Assembly (NCBI GenBank): GCA_036897095.1
Contig: JAYMSP010000302.1
Location: 1-59,194 of the forward strand
DNA: 59,194 nt
Source of the DNA: Plantago elongata
Taxonomy: Eukaryota; Streptophyta; Magnoliopsida; Lamiales; Plantaginaceae
Direction of reading: 5' to 3'
Under the pieces are notes generated by a model. That model was not told the origin of the DNA and searched no databases. It worked only from the letters and a program-made list of their open reading frames with translations. Shown one piece after another: positions 40,838 through 52,655 of this stretch. Both the position numbers and the translations under genes were made by a program. Positions within the stretch are counted from its first letter, which is position 1; each line of letters begins with the position of its first letter.

Positions 40838-41680
40838 TAGGGCTGCACAACAGACGGATACAAATCGATCCGCATCCATTTGACCGGATATCCGGTTAAA
40901 CGGATGAAGAAAAGGTCTATCCGTTATCCAATTCATTCTGAACGAATTAAATACGGATAAATCTGCCGGATAATGAATAAATTCGACGGATATTCGTCAT
41001 CCGATAGAAAAAAAATTGGAGTAGACATTACTTCCATTGTTATTAACAATACTCTCTCAGAAGTTATAGACGTTGACAAAGGTATGAAAATTTAAACAAA
41101 AATAAAATCGAATCACATATGCGAATCATAAGATAAACAAAATTAAATTGAATAGACAAACAAAATCAAATCAGAAGACAAACAAATCGTATCAGAGACA
41201 AACAAAATCAAATTGAATAGACAAAGCATTGAAAGTGGAGGGTTGGCAGAGGGAGATCATGAGAAGATCGGAGACAAGAGGAGGCGGCCAACAGAGAGGA
41301 GTTTATATGTCAATAGAGTAGAGCAGAATCACAATTAAAAGATAATCTAGAACCCTCGAAAAGTAATTAGAAGTGAAAATTGAAGAGATAAATGAGGATT
41401 GAAGTGGACGACCGACGAGCTACGTGAAGTGAAAGTGTGGGCTGCTTGAAAGACTGAGAATGAGGGCTGGGGGCAATTGAATTACATTTAGTGCAACGGG
41501 GAAATAAACATATTATATTATATTTTAATATATTTTTTAAAAATTGAACGGATAACGGATATCCACTGGATATCCGAGAATATATCCGTTTTATCCATTT
41601 TTCACGGACTGGATCAATCCGATACGTAAAAGCGAATATTCAACGGATATCCGTATCCGTTGATGAAATGAGCAGCCCTA
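40838..41680. mobile_element. hAT-type non-autonomous element, perfect 8-bp target duplication
   Basis: The 843-base element starts TAGGGCTGCAC and ends GAGCAGCCCTA. The 8-base sequence TTGATTTA flanks it at 40830-40837 and 41681-41688. Both subterminal regions are dense in GGATATCCG / ATCCGT motifs in opposite orientations. The interior has no transposase. The TIR and 8-bp duplication fit hAT. Confidence 0.85.
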
Positions 41681-43260
41681 TTGATTTATAGTGATTTAGG
41701 GAATTTCTAAAATTAATTATACTTGTGTAAATCTTTATATAAAATATGGGGTTATTAAACGCGAAACACATTTTACTAAACGTATGACACTTTTTAATAC
41801 TCCCTCCGTTCCGAATTGGAAGTCCCATATTCCGTTTTCAATTATCTCAAATTGGAAATCTCATTTATTTAAATAGGAAATCTCTCTCATACTTATACAT
41901 CATCTCTCATATTTCATTCACTATTTCTCCTATTTTGTTCATTCACATTCATACTTTATTATCTTCTTTCCTACTTTTATCACTTTTTTTATTAAAACTT
42001 GTTCCCTCAGGGCAACCAGAATAGACTTTTGGCAGTCATGAGGGATAGCCCATCTGGCAGCTCTAAGGGCTGCCAGATTCCGGAAAGCTACCAGATATTG
42101 GCTGTAGATCCTTGACAGCTAACCTAACACTCCTGAGGGCTGTCAGATTTCGGCAACATTGAAGATTGTTGGATATGGGTTGTGGCAACCCTCGGGGGTC
42201 CTACCAACCATGTATTCGGCAGCCTTCAAGGCAAGGAAGCTCCGATCTAGAGCCGCCCTACCCTTGATGGGAGAATCTCCGATCAGGCTTGCTCCGGTCT
42301 GATCGGAGAATCTCCGGTCACCCTTAATTTTTTTTTATGTTTTTCGTGTTCTTCGTATTTTTTTAATAAGTTTTTTTGATTTACTCGTTCGGATGATAAA
42401 TCTAAATCAAACAAATAGCTTAGATGTTTTTTAGGTGAAGGAGTAATTTTTAAAATTATTGAACTATTTTGTAAATTATAATAATGTTGGTATTGTTTGT
42501 AATATGTTAAAATTTCATCTTGCGTTTAGTAAAATTGGTCCTGTATTTAACATTCCTGTAAAATATCTATTCTAATTATTTATTTTCAATATACTTTATG
42601 TTCTACCTCTTTAGTTGTCCGACGTTCTTATGGAGCAGCCTCTAAATGGGATTGCAACGTCCCGAATCTGATACCTTCCATAACATCATGATCATTAATT
42701 GATCGAGATACCATTTGATCTCATTTATTTTATTTGCTCTTAACCGATGTGCAATTCAGGTTATGACATAGACTTTTTCTTCTTATTCATTTTTCAACGA
42801 AAACAAGACACGTAACGAGTAAAACTTAGTTACGAGTAAGAGGTATTGACCACCTGGGATTTAGCTTGAAATGAGGAGATAGAATGGAAGACAAATCAAT
42901 GGAGCAAATCTTGGGTCTTATGATCTAGCTTGAAATAAGGCGATGGATTTTTCACCTGGCTATATTCCAACAGGTAGGAAGAAATGAGAATGAGATAGAT
43001 AGGTAATAGAGAAAGGGAACAGAAAAAGGCAACATTTCTAGAAGACCATGCTTAATTTCCACGAAGATCACCTCAACTTTCCAGAAAGAATCAGGAATTC
43101 CATGCCAACAAACTTTTGAATAATCCATCCAATCCAATCACACTGTAGTAATTCAAAATTTCCAATTTCCAGAGACTAATAGAATCACTCTTGGTATTCT
43201 TAGTCCACCCCCAAACTCTAAAACTACACAGAAAAGAGAGAATAAATCTCCAGATCGAAA
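41681..43260. other. Spacer with truncated Stowaway-like end and short repeats
   Basis: At 41800 CTCCCTCCGTTCCG is the classic Stowaway-type end, but no matching ACGGAGGGAG is seen downstream, so the copy is truncated. 42005-42300 holds a diverged internal repeat built on AGGGCTGCCAGATT / AGGGCTGTCAGATT. The promoter of the synthetase gene lies just before 43261. No other gene. Confidence 0.5.
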
Positions 43261-45500
43261 ATGTCATCAGCGCCACCTCTCTACAGCGAAGAAGATGGAA
43301 TCTACAGATCCCCACGGCCACAATTATCATACCCGCAAGACCCTCACACCACCATGCTCCCGTTCCTCTTCCGAAACATCTCCGATCCTCACACCACAGC
43401 CCTCATCGAAGCCGAAACAGGCCGAACCTTAACCTTTTCCCAACTTAAAACACAGGTCCAAAACCTCTCAAACTCCCTCCTAAACCTTAACATCTCCAAA
43501 AACGACGTTGTCTTGATCCTCGCCACCAACTCCATCCTCTTTCCCGTCTCCTTCTTCGCTGTCGTCTCCATTGGAGCGATCGCTATGCCTACAAATCCTC
43601 TCTACACGACCCAAGAGCTCTCCAAACTAATCAAAGACTCCACACCTAAACTCATTATAACTACACACCAGCTCTATGGTAAAGTCAAAGACTTTAACCT
43701 GCCATGTATACTTTTGACTCCCAATACTCCAACATTTACTTCAGTCAATCCAATATGGTACTACTCTGATTTGATTAAAGAAGCTAAACCAATGAACAAA
43801 CCATCAGTAGTGACTCAATCGGACTTAGCTGGCCTGTTTTACTCGTCCGGTACGACTGGAACAAGTAAAGGTGTGATGTTAACTCACAAAAACTTCATTG
43901 CTTCGGCATTGGTTACCACTTCGGATCAGGAAGATTACGGCGATCCAAAGACTGTGTCTCTCTGTTTTCTGCCGTTGTTTCATATTTACGCGCTGAGTGG
44001 AATATTGTATGCACAGCTGCAGAGAGGGAGCATTGTCGTGGTGATGGAAAAGTATGATATGGAGAAGATGTTGATATCAGTTAGTAAGTATCGGGTGTCG
44101 CATATGTATGTGGTTCCACCGGTTGTGAAAGCGTTGGTGAAGCAGCCTGAGGTTGTGGGGAGGTATGATGTTTCTTCATTGACGGAGATTGGATCGGCTG
44201 CTGCTCCGTTAGGGAAGGAGATGATGGTGGAATGTGCCAAGGTTTTCCCTGGACCTGCAGTTGTTCAGGTGAGGAGATATTAGTTGATATGATCATAGAA
44301 AATTTCATATGAATTGAGTGAGTGCAATGTTGATGCTATGCTAGTTATTCGAAGTTGCTTCAATCTGAAATTACCTTTGTTGTTGATCTTGCAGTACTAT
44401 GGCTTGACAGAGACTTGTGCTGGTGTTACCATGGAGAATCCAAGGGTAGGTTCCCCTCATTCTGGTTCCACTGGATCTCTTGTTTCAGGAATCGAGGGTC
44501 GGATTATGGACGTGGACAGTCTGAAGCCTCTACCACCTCACCAGAAAGGGGAACTTTGGATCAGGGGGCCAATTGTAATGAAAGGTGGTTTTTGGAAATG
44601 AATTGTAATCCTGAATTGATACTGTATGTTTTTCAGTATTTATCTAAGGTTGATGCTATAATCATGGTTGGATATAGGTTATTACAAGAATCCAAAGGCT
44701 ACAGCGGAAAGCATTGACGATCAAGGATGGTTACGGACTGGTGATCTTGGTTATTTCGATGATCAAGGACGACTGTACATTGTGGATCGACTCAAAGAGC
44801 TAATCAAATGTAAAGGCTATCAGGTAACTTGATGCTCTAATGTTCATAGGTAGGGGATTTAATAGAGTTTCACTATACAGTCATACAGCGACTACCTTAT
44901 TCCTTATAGAGTCAAACTGTCGAAGTATAACAAAACAAAAACAAAATGAGTTTATAAGATTTTTCAGGCCTGTGAAATTTCTCTCTTTTTCCTTGTATGA
45001 TAGGTGGCTCCAGCTGAACTTGAAGAGCTCCTCGTTTCACATCCTGGCATAACCGATGCTGCTGTTATCCCGTAAGTGACGATCCATCAAGTCTTTCACA
45101 TTCAGTTACTACGATAAATACTGTTCAAGAAATGCAGGTCTTGTTTAATAATGCACCTAGTTAAGTGAAGTCTGTCTAAGTGATATGAAAACTGGTTTTG
45201 CTAGATATCCTGATGCTGCAGCAGGAGAAGTACCCATTGCATTTGTAGTGAGACAAGAGAGCAGCAAAATATCCGACAAGGAGGTTATGAAATTTATAGC
45301 TGAACAAGTAAGGATACATCTAGCAGTTCTTGATTTACAGGAGCATATTTCATTATTGCCATGTTCTTATCATTTTGCTTTGATAGGTTGCTCCTTTCAA
45401 AAGACTGCGCAGAGTGACTTTTGTAAACAGCATTCCCAAATCTACCACAGGCAAGATTCTTAGGAGGGAACTCAAGCAGCCATTTGTATCAAAGATGTAG
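43261..45500 (+). CDS. 4CLL7: Peroxisomal 4-coumarate:CoA ligase-like acyl-CoA synthetase
   Basis: This AMP-forming enzyme activates a carboxylic acid to its CoA ester via an acyl-adenylate. The closest relative I recognise is Arabidopsis 4CLL7 (At4g05160), which is peroxisomal and acts on fatty acids and jasmonate precursors (family knowledge). Six exons, 43261-44268, 44395-44584, 44678-44823, 45004-45071, 45205-45307 and 45387-45500, give 542 residues. Box I is [16 protein letters not shown]; the A5 region is [19 protein letters not shown] and the hinge block [13 protein letters not shown] follow; the catalytic Lys lies in [15 protein letters not shown]. The chain ends SKM, a peroxisomal targeting signal. 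All motifs are intact. The true substrate cannot be read from sequence. Confidence 0.92.
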
Positions 45501-46147
45501 GATGTACCATAAGAGCAATCTTCTTTCTGTTGTACTATGTTCTATTTTGTATTCAGTACTCATAAATTGGCTCTCATTAGCCCTTCAATATAGTTCTCGA
45601 GTTGTTTGACACGGAACTTTGAGGTATAACTGATGTATTGTAAAAACTGCAGAAATATTGAAAATAACCAAGTTACAATACCAAATTACCGTTGGTCCAC
45701 ACCCAGATACAGATGCATTATCTCAAATGATGCATCAGATCACTTCTTGTTAGCTCTTTTTTCATATTTCATTGTCAACTTGGTCCCTTCTCAAGTTTGA
45801 AGTATTGATCTTTTATCTTTATCGATTTATAGGTTTTATCAAGAGCCAACAAAACCAAGAATAACATCATAAAGATAGTTTTTTTCTACGCTCAGCTTGG
45901 TTGTAGCAATGCAACAGTTATCAACAGATATAATTCTACATAGATTTAGATATTAGACACATGTATTCTTGAACCCAGAAGGGCAGAACAAGATGTATGA
46001 ACCTAGGTAGCTAACTAGCTATCTATGAAGCACAAAAAGCAGATATACTAAAACAAACTCTATAAAATCCAACAAAAGATCACCTTGCATAAACTTCGTT
46101 GTAGCATTACACTGAAAATAGCTTCACTCCCACACAAGAGAAAAAAT
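45501..46147. other. Tail-to-tail spacer, shared 3' UTR region
   Basis: Lies between the stop codons of two convergent genes; holds their 3' UTRs. Nothing else is seen. Confidence 0.6.
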
Positions 46148-46703
46148 CTACATTGACATTAACTTAGGTCCATTATCCGGCATTCCCATCCCAGCAGATA
46201 AATCAGCGTCCAGTTGCGTATGAGGAGCTACCGTCATGAACTTCAACCTGTACACAACCAATTCGTAAGACAACGATCACAATTCAACAAACTCTTCATA
46301 ACACCAGCTAAAAATCAAATCTTGCAAACAAGGCAGCATCAAAAGGGGGAAAATCCAATCAAATTACACAAAAACACAATGACTTAAGCCAAAAAAAAGC
46401 TAAATTGAAAAGGGGAAAAACAGAGTGACGATTGAAGACATACTTTTTCTTATGCCGCTTGGTCTTGAAATGCTCATCTCTGACGGTAACGTTAGCGAAA
46501 AATCGATCACAGTGCAAGCAATAGTACTGGCCCATTCCAGGCAGGTCTTCATCTACGGGGAGGGTCAAGTTAGCACCTCCATCGACTTTCTGAAGCTCGT
46601 CGTAGACGGCATCGTCTCCCTTGATCAGAAACTTTGACCGGCGGAAGGATTTGTGAGAGTAGCGGCGCTTCTTCACTTTCCGGTGAGGACACTTTCCACC
46701 CAT
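46148..46703 (-). CDS. ZNF593: ZNF593/BUD20-type zinc-finger protein, 60S ribosome biogenesis
   Basis: Yeast Bud20 and human ZNF593 ride on pre-60S particles and help their export from the nucleus (family knowledge). Two exons (46703-46444, 46247-46148) give 119 residues. The start MGGKCPHRKVKKRRYSHKSF is strongly basic. The core has DLPGMGQYYCLHCDRFFANV followed by DEHFKTKRHKKK, one C2H2 finger (C-x2-C ... H-x5-H type) of the Bud20 form. The C terminus is short. The Arabidopsis homologue is a similar small protein. Confidence 0.9.
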
Positions 46704-47847
46704 TCGATTGCTTTTTCTTTCTCAACAAGATGCGGGTTTCTGAGAAACCCTAGAGACTGAAAGAGGATTTTTTCTGAATTTTGTTTGTTTCGTTAAATAT
46801 TGATGGGTTGGCCGCTGATTTAATCTGGGCCGGAGATGTTTTGTTGGCAGCTGCTCACTCTGTCTCTAAGCCTCTACCAGGCCCATATCCAAGCCTGCTA
46901 AGTCTTTTGTGAGAAACGACATATAAAATTGACCAAATCAAACATCACACATATTATTTTGTATTGTATATCTAATTATAAACACTATATGTTTGAAAAT
47001 ACATATAATGTTATAGTTATAAAGATTTATTATAGACACAATACTTGAAGGTAATCATATAATATGTGTAATTAAATATGTGATAATTCAGTATTTCAGA
47101 AATACGGTACTTTGTAAAAGCTTTTATAGTAATTATATTTATCAAATTAGTGGATAGAGTAATACTTATAGAGTCACTAGAATTGAACCACCGTGTATGC
47201 ACGTTGCCCATGATTGTAGATGCACTTATTGGGTATTACTATTTATTTTGCTCACAAGAAACGAAATGTCTATTTTCTTGTTGGTAGTTCAAGGTTTAAT
47301 AGTGTTTGGCGACTCAATTGTTCATGTTTAATACTGAAGCTCTGGCATCCCAAACCACGGCCATCTTACGAAACATTTATAGTTTTATGCACTGCAAATA
47401 AAACTATGAATATTTAAATTAGGGTGAATATCTTTTTACTACCCTATTAACGTATTTAATAACATAATAAATCTTAATAGATTAATAATTACATTTAGGG
47501 GCACGAATTTGACCAGAAGTGAACTAAAACGAGTTGTTTACTCATGTACCCTTTTTCAAACTTGAGAAATCAAACATGCCTTATGTTGGTGGCGACAAGC
47601 TGTCACGTGACGTGAATATCACGTGTGGACCAAACTGTAATTGAATTGAAACAAAATTAACTTATTTGTAATTATTAATTACCGTTAGAATTAAAAAAAC
47701 TAGACTTACAATTACCGTTATAATTCAAAATTTTAACCGTTGAAAGGGTTGTTTTGCTATATTTATACTCCTCCAAACCTCATTTTTCACCCACATTAAC
47801 CTAAAAAAGACCAGATTTCACTCACAAAGAAAAACACACTTTTCCAC
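46704..47847. other. Promoter of the ZNF593 gene and spacer
   Basis: 46704-46830 holds the 5' UTR/promoter of the minus-strand gene. Near 47609-47633 two CACGTG-core boxes lie close together (GTCACGTGACGTG and ATCACGTGTGG), about 210 bases before the next ORF. No further gene. Confidence 0.5.
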
Positions 47848-48213
47848 ATGGATTCTACTGAAAAGCATACGAGTTCTCATTCAATATGGCATGGTCGTCC
47901 ATTATGTCGTGTTCACAATTATCGTAAGCGCACCGTTCTTGTAGTGTCATCGAATGGAAGAATGCATTGGAAGTGTAACACACATGGTTTCTCCCATTAG
48001 AGTGATGTCGAAGAGGAAACCATATATGTGCCACAAAACACCAACACCACTCATGTCCAAGCAAGTCAAGTTAGGGAGGTGGATGTAATGTTGAATGGAG
48101 TATGGGGACAATTGCTAGCAAACAACTTACATGTAATACAACTACTTGTGGCAATAAATCTTCTATTGTTGGCCATGTATCTCATTGTACAAATTGATCA
48201 ATCATTCAAGTAG
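47848..48213 (+). pseudogene. GRF-like small zinc-finger protein with one nonsense codon
   Basis: Read through, the frame is 121 codons long and starts MDSTEKHTSSHSIWHGRPLC. It has a C-x2-H (CRVH) and a second C-x2-H (CNTH) pair around VVSSNGRMHWK, which matches the layout of plant GRF zinc fingers. A C-terminal hydrophobic stretch (LLVAINLLLLAMYLIVQ) is typical of small plant GRF proteins of the At4g04775 type. At 47998-48000 TAG stands where the family expects the Trp codon of a FxxW(S/D)D block, so a TGG-to-TAG change is the likely break. Whether the family call is correct rests on short motifs. Confidence 0.5.
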
Positions 48214-48427
48214 ATTCAAGTAGAAGAGTAAGCAATGCAATGTAATAAGTAGTACCTTTCATTGAATGAAAATAGTTTACCAAAACCTACAAATGTCATC
48301 ATGTCACCCAAACACCAAATGTTATCAAGTCTTTTTACTAGAGATCTACTAGCAACTGGAACCATCCAATGAAGCAAAAATATAAGACCAAAAGTAGCAA
48401 TCAAACATCAATCTAGTTAAGAAACTA

Positions 48428-48562
48428 TCAAAGTAGCCATTCAGGATAATCCATTGGCTGAGATGATTGAGCCTCATTCCTTCCCCTTCCCCTTCCTCTT
48501 GGTCTACCTCCCCTGCCCCTACCTCCTGCCCTGCCTTCTGTCCAAACTCCCCTTCCTCTACC
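48428..48562 (-). pseudogene. Arg/Gly-rich coding tail, possibly of a Mutator-like transposase
   Basis: On the minus strand 48562-48428 codes a tail with GRGRGVWTEGRAGGRGRGGR, then PRGRGRGRNEAQ, ending PMDYPEWLL and TGA. It starts after an in-frame stop at 48565-48563, and I see no ATG or good acceptor, so it is truncated or spliced. A minus-strand frame at about 48775-48693 (QDTNQEPPEKESNVLVSPIHE) may be an earlier exon. RG-rich tails are common at the end of MuDR-like transposases in plants. Confidence 0.35.
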
Positions 48563-48599
48563 TCATGATGTATCAGGTACATCATTCACATCATCTGCA

Positions 48600-49819
48600 G
48601 ACGCCCAATGACAATATACCATGTGAACTTCTAAACAAACAACACAACACTATATGAGATATAAAGAAGCATGGAAAATGGAAAAAAAGACTTACTTCAT
48701 GGATTGGTGAAACAAGGACATTAGACTCTTTTTCTGGAGGTTCTTGATTAGTGTCTTGATCCTAAATATGCAGATTTAGTTACAAATCAAGTAAAGAGAA
48801 CTATAAAGAAAACATAAGTAAAACATATACAAGTAAAACAAAAATGAGTTACTCACAAGTGTAGGAATGAAATAACTTTTTTTTAAATTTGTGAAAATAA
48901 ATTATTAACTTTTATAGATTTTGAATAATATTATTTCTAATTATGTTACAAATTTTTGAAATATTTTATTGTTCTTCTTTTAATTTAAAAAAATTGAAAA
49001 TTTTGCAAAGTTTCTTACTATTTTTTAAAATTTAATTTAAAAAATTGAATTTTTCTCATATTTTCTACTATTTTTTGGAATTTTTAAAGAATTTTTTGAA
49101 TTTTTTGAATTTATTTTGATTTTACAATTTTTTTTTGTAATTTTTTTATCTATTTAATAAGTATTTAAATAATTCTTGACCGGAGAGTGAGATACACCTA
49201 TTGAATTTGACCGGAAAACTGAAAAAAGTAATTTATTTGGATAAATAGCCAAGTTAAAGCACCTTTATTGAAAGTTACCACATTAAAGTATTTTAATTGT
49301 ACATGACTATAAATAAACTACTTTTTTTTTAAAAAAATTTATCCACTTAATTTTTATCGATTTTTTACTGGATTGACTACTCCACTTTACCACGTCTTGT
49401 TGGCATATAATCACTCTAGTATGAACAAGGAGGAGAAAGGGGATTTTTGTCAATATCCGAGCGTAGTGAAGTTCACGTACAACTTTTCTTAGTCATTAAT
49501 CATACTATTGTGTAGAAAATATATTGCTTCGATTTACTTATCAAGGTATTATTGTGCAAGTTAACTAATGAAGTCCTACTACCGTCTTGATTATATTTTC
49601 ATGACCGAGAGAATGATAGGGAATCAAACGCTATATGCAACAACATTTGCAGTGGATAAAACTGGAAACTTCATCCGAGATGGTTTTTTTGGAAGTGATC
49701 ATCATAGGGACGTGGTTTTATTCGTGTGATTGTAATAAATAAGGCAAATGAGGTTGATTGACCTGTTTGGAACTTTGATGGAATTTTTTACCCAATCAGG
49801 TTCAGATTTTCGTCCCGTA
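48600..49819. other. AT-rich spacer
   Basis: 48860-49150 is almost pure A/T. 49160-49400 has a GACCGGAGAGTGAG-like segment that may be another small repeat. No gene recognised. Confidence 0.45.
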
Positions 49820-49824
49820 CAAAG

Positions 49825-50190
49825 TAATAAATAAAAAAGTTGAACATATTCATTCTATTAAATAGTAAAATATTTAAATAAAATATCTAAAAAATACTAT
49901 TTTAATTGTAAAAATATATAGAAGGTAAATTAAATTTTTTTATTAATATTTATATTTTCTAATTTAAATATTCATAAAGGCGAAAGGGCGATTGCTTACC
50001 GCCTTGGCAACACCCCATCGCCCTTTCACCCTATGACTATTTAAATTTGAAAAATATATTTATTAATTAAAATATTTAATTTACCTTCTAAAATAGTTTA
50101 AAATGAAAATAATTTTTTAGGAATTATTAATTTTTCACTTTAATATTTTGAAATTTAATGAAATAAATATATCAATTTTTTTATTTGTTG
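49825..50190. mobile_element. Long foldback (hairpin) element
   Basis: Left and right halves are inverted copies over nearly the whole length. From the loop outward the arms share ATCGCCCTTTC / GAAAGGGCGAT, then AT-rich sequence ending GAAGGTAAATT / AATTTACCTTC, then further similar sequence to ATAAATAAAAAAG at the outer ends. The best 72 bases (49921-49992 against 50017-50088) match at about 85 percent by eye. The loop is 49993-50016. No coding capacity. Confidence 0.72.
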
Positions 50191-50754
50191 CCTGTTGTCA
50201 GGCAAGAAAGCCTTCCTAACCGTAGAAAAGTACAACTTAGATATCGCTTGGTTTGGGAAAAATACGTCATTTGGTCTTGTATGTTTTCAATTATCACAAT
50301 TGATCATGTAATTTGTCCAAAATTTTAACTTTGATACTCCGTCACAACTCCGGGGAGGCGACTTAAAATTGGTCTAATGCATCCAAAGAAAAAGAAAATC
50401 AATGGTACATATTCCTCCTTCCTTCTTCTTTGAATTACTAATTAGTGTGATGCCCAAATCTTTATTACACTTTAGTGATATATGAAAAACTTCTTACAAA
50501 TTAGTATGTATATATATAATTCAAATATATTCTCTAACTAAATACTAAATATAGTATATTTAATAATTAAAATTAATTAATTTACAATCAACTAATTAGA
50601 TTATGTTCGAATTTGATTGCGTTAGATCGAGCAAGATTAGACAAGCACCATTAAAATAATCAAGCATCATCTCCAAGAATCTTCCTTCCCACTTTAAAAT
50701 TTTTAACGTTTACTAACGTATCATCATCTACAAACATATTTATTCCATATTTAA
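50191..50754. other. AT-rich spacer
   Basis: No gene recognised. Confidence 0.45.
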
Positions 50755-51145
50755 ATGCAAGCATCATTTAACATTATATTGCAAGCCTTATTCAATACGA
50801 ATCAAGCACCATATTAGTATTGTAAGCATAATCCAGTACGAAACAATTATCATATTAATATTGCAAGCATCATTCAATACGAAACAAACATCATTCAATC
50901 CGAAACAAGCATTATATTAGTCTCACAAGCATCATTTAATATTATAATGCACGCATAATCCAATACGAAATAAACATCATACTAGTATTACAAGCATCTA
51001 GTATTACATTATTAACATAATATAATACATGCATTAAATACAAAACAGGCATAATATTAATGTTGTAAACATCATTTATTGTTATATTACAAGAATCATA
51101 TAATACAAGTATCAAAATAAAACAAACATCATATTAATTAGTAAA
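50755..51145. repeat. Degenerate minisatellite, period about 40 bases
   Basis: Some nine diverged copies of a unit like CAAGCATCATTCAATACGAA plus ACAAACATCATATTAGTATT. Spacing of the CAAGCATCAT and CATATTA marks is irregular because of indels. Confidence 0.65.
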
Positions 51146-51779
51146 AAACTCAAAACCTGATAACTGAGGATGGAGGAAGGTAGAAGTTTAATTATTGTAA
51201 TGATGATACTTGTATTAATTTGTAGATGCTTGTTTGTTTCAACTGTTGTTTGATGTTTCATTGTGTTTTGATTTAATTTCCCATAATATTATCAATAATA
51301 GTTTTATTTAATTTGAATTTATTAAACATGTATAAAATTATTAATTTGTAGGAACTCTTTTATTATATTGTAAAAGGTTTTTTTATATTATCAAAGTGTA
51401 AGTTAGTTTTTAAAAGTTATATTAATTTATAATTATTCCTTTCTTTTCTTTCTCTGTTTTTTCTCTAGATACATCAATGTTACAGGATGTATAGGATACA
51501 CATGTGCTAGCTATGCCTGAAAAAATTTCAAATCAAGTTGGTAAAACAAGAAAGGTATTTACTCAAACGCGTGAAACAATTAATAAACATTGAAAGAGGC
51601 AAAACAAGAGCTATGTTGATAAAAATGGATATGCAGATGTAGATGTAGGATAGTAACTTAATACTAATTTCAGTACTAGACTACAACATTTAAAATTGAA
51701 CTAGTATTAAAATTTTAAGTATCTTAATTAATTTGTTAATAATTTTTAAAATTTAAACAATTTTATAAATATAAATTTA
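51146..51779. other. AT-rich spacer
   Basis: No gene recognised. 51187-51260 on the minus strand echoes the neighbouring minisatellite unit (AACAAACAAGCATCTAC). Confidence 0.4.
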
Positions 51780-52190
51780 AACAATTACAAAAATCATCCC
51801 TCCCAAAAATCTCATTATATTTTAACCCCAAATATAATCATCTTCTCCAAAAATCACCATCACCTTTTCTCTTGTCACCACCACCACAAACCACCACCAA
51901 TAACCGGAGTTCCGGTGAACCAATTTATACAAGAACATCACCATGACCGTCACTTCGCATCTTCAATGACATGGAAGCTCGAAGTTGCTTCCATGGCTAC
52001 CATTTCGAGCTTCCATGGCTGCCACGTCATGGCGGCAGCTGACCAAGCTCCGGTCAAATAAAAAAAATTGAACTTTTTTATGCAATTTAAAATTGGTGTA
52101 TTTGTAAAATTATTTGATGATTGGGTTGATTTGATATTATTTGTGGGTATATTTGTTAAATTTAAAATATAATAGGGTGTCAAGTAATTT
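51780..52190. mobile_element. Possible MITE with CCACCA-rich core and inner hairpin
   Basis: A-rich outer parts that look inverted (ACAAAAATCATCCCTCCC on the left, GTGTATTTGTAAAATTATTTGATGATTGGG on the right) enclose a CCACCACCACAAACC core with ACCGGAGTTCCGGT. The inner hairpin CATGGAAGCTCGAA / TTCGAGCTTCCATG sits at 51970-51983 and 52004-52017. Composition and core recall the element at 21450-22000. Boundaries are uncertain. Confidence 0.35.
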
Positions 52191-52655
52191 AACCTTATGA
52201 TATATTTTATTGTATTGCAACGTAGTACGACGCTATTATGCGACAGTTCAACACCCATCGTATTAATAATTAATTAATGGATGAGATTGAATTAATATTT
52301 AATCTAATAATTTAAAGAAGCGTATTGTTGTACAGTACGACATACTATCCGTATCCGTAGTCATGCCCTAGTAACTTTGTCTGTGTAGTAACATTAAAGC
52401 CATGCAGAAATGAACACAATTTTGAACATGTTGTCATGATCAGTTGTTACATCTTGTTGCAAGTATGTGGAGGATCGATGCATACTGGAGGAAATGAATT
52501 AAAGCCATCACATTCTACTCAATTAATTACCCTGATGTGAAAACTATAATTGTAAGGCCTTAATAAATATTCTTGTTCATCATCACTTACAAACACAGTA
52601 GAAAAAAGATTGAAAAAACAAGATTGAGTAGTAGTATCTCTCGAAAGAACAAAAA
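52191..52655. other. Spacer and promoter of the esterase gene
   Basis: No gene; the last 150 bases should hold the promoter and 5' UTR of the next gene. Confidence 0.45.

Noticed and set aside
41800..42005. Complete Stowaway MITE
   Set aside because: Only the CTCCCTCCGT end is present; no inverted partner was found, so only a fragment is recorded.
48454..48657. Plus-strand Pro/Leu-rich frame
   Set aside because: It is the complement of the Arg/Gly-rich minus-strand tail, which has the more convincing composition and stop.
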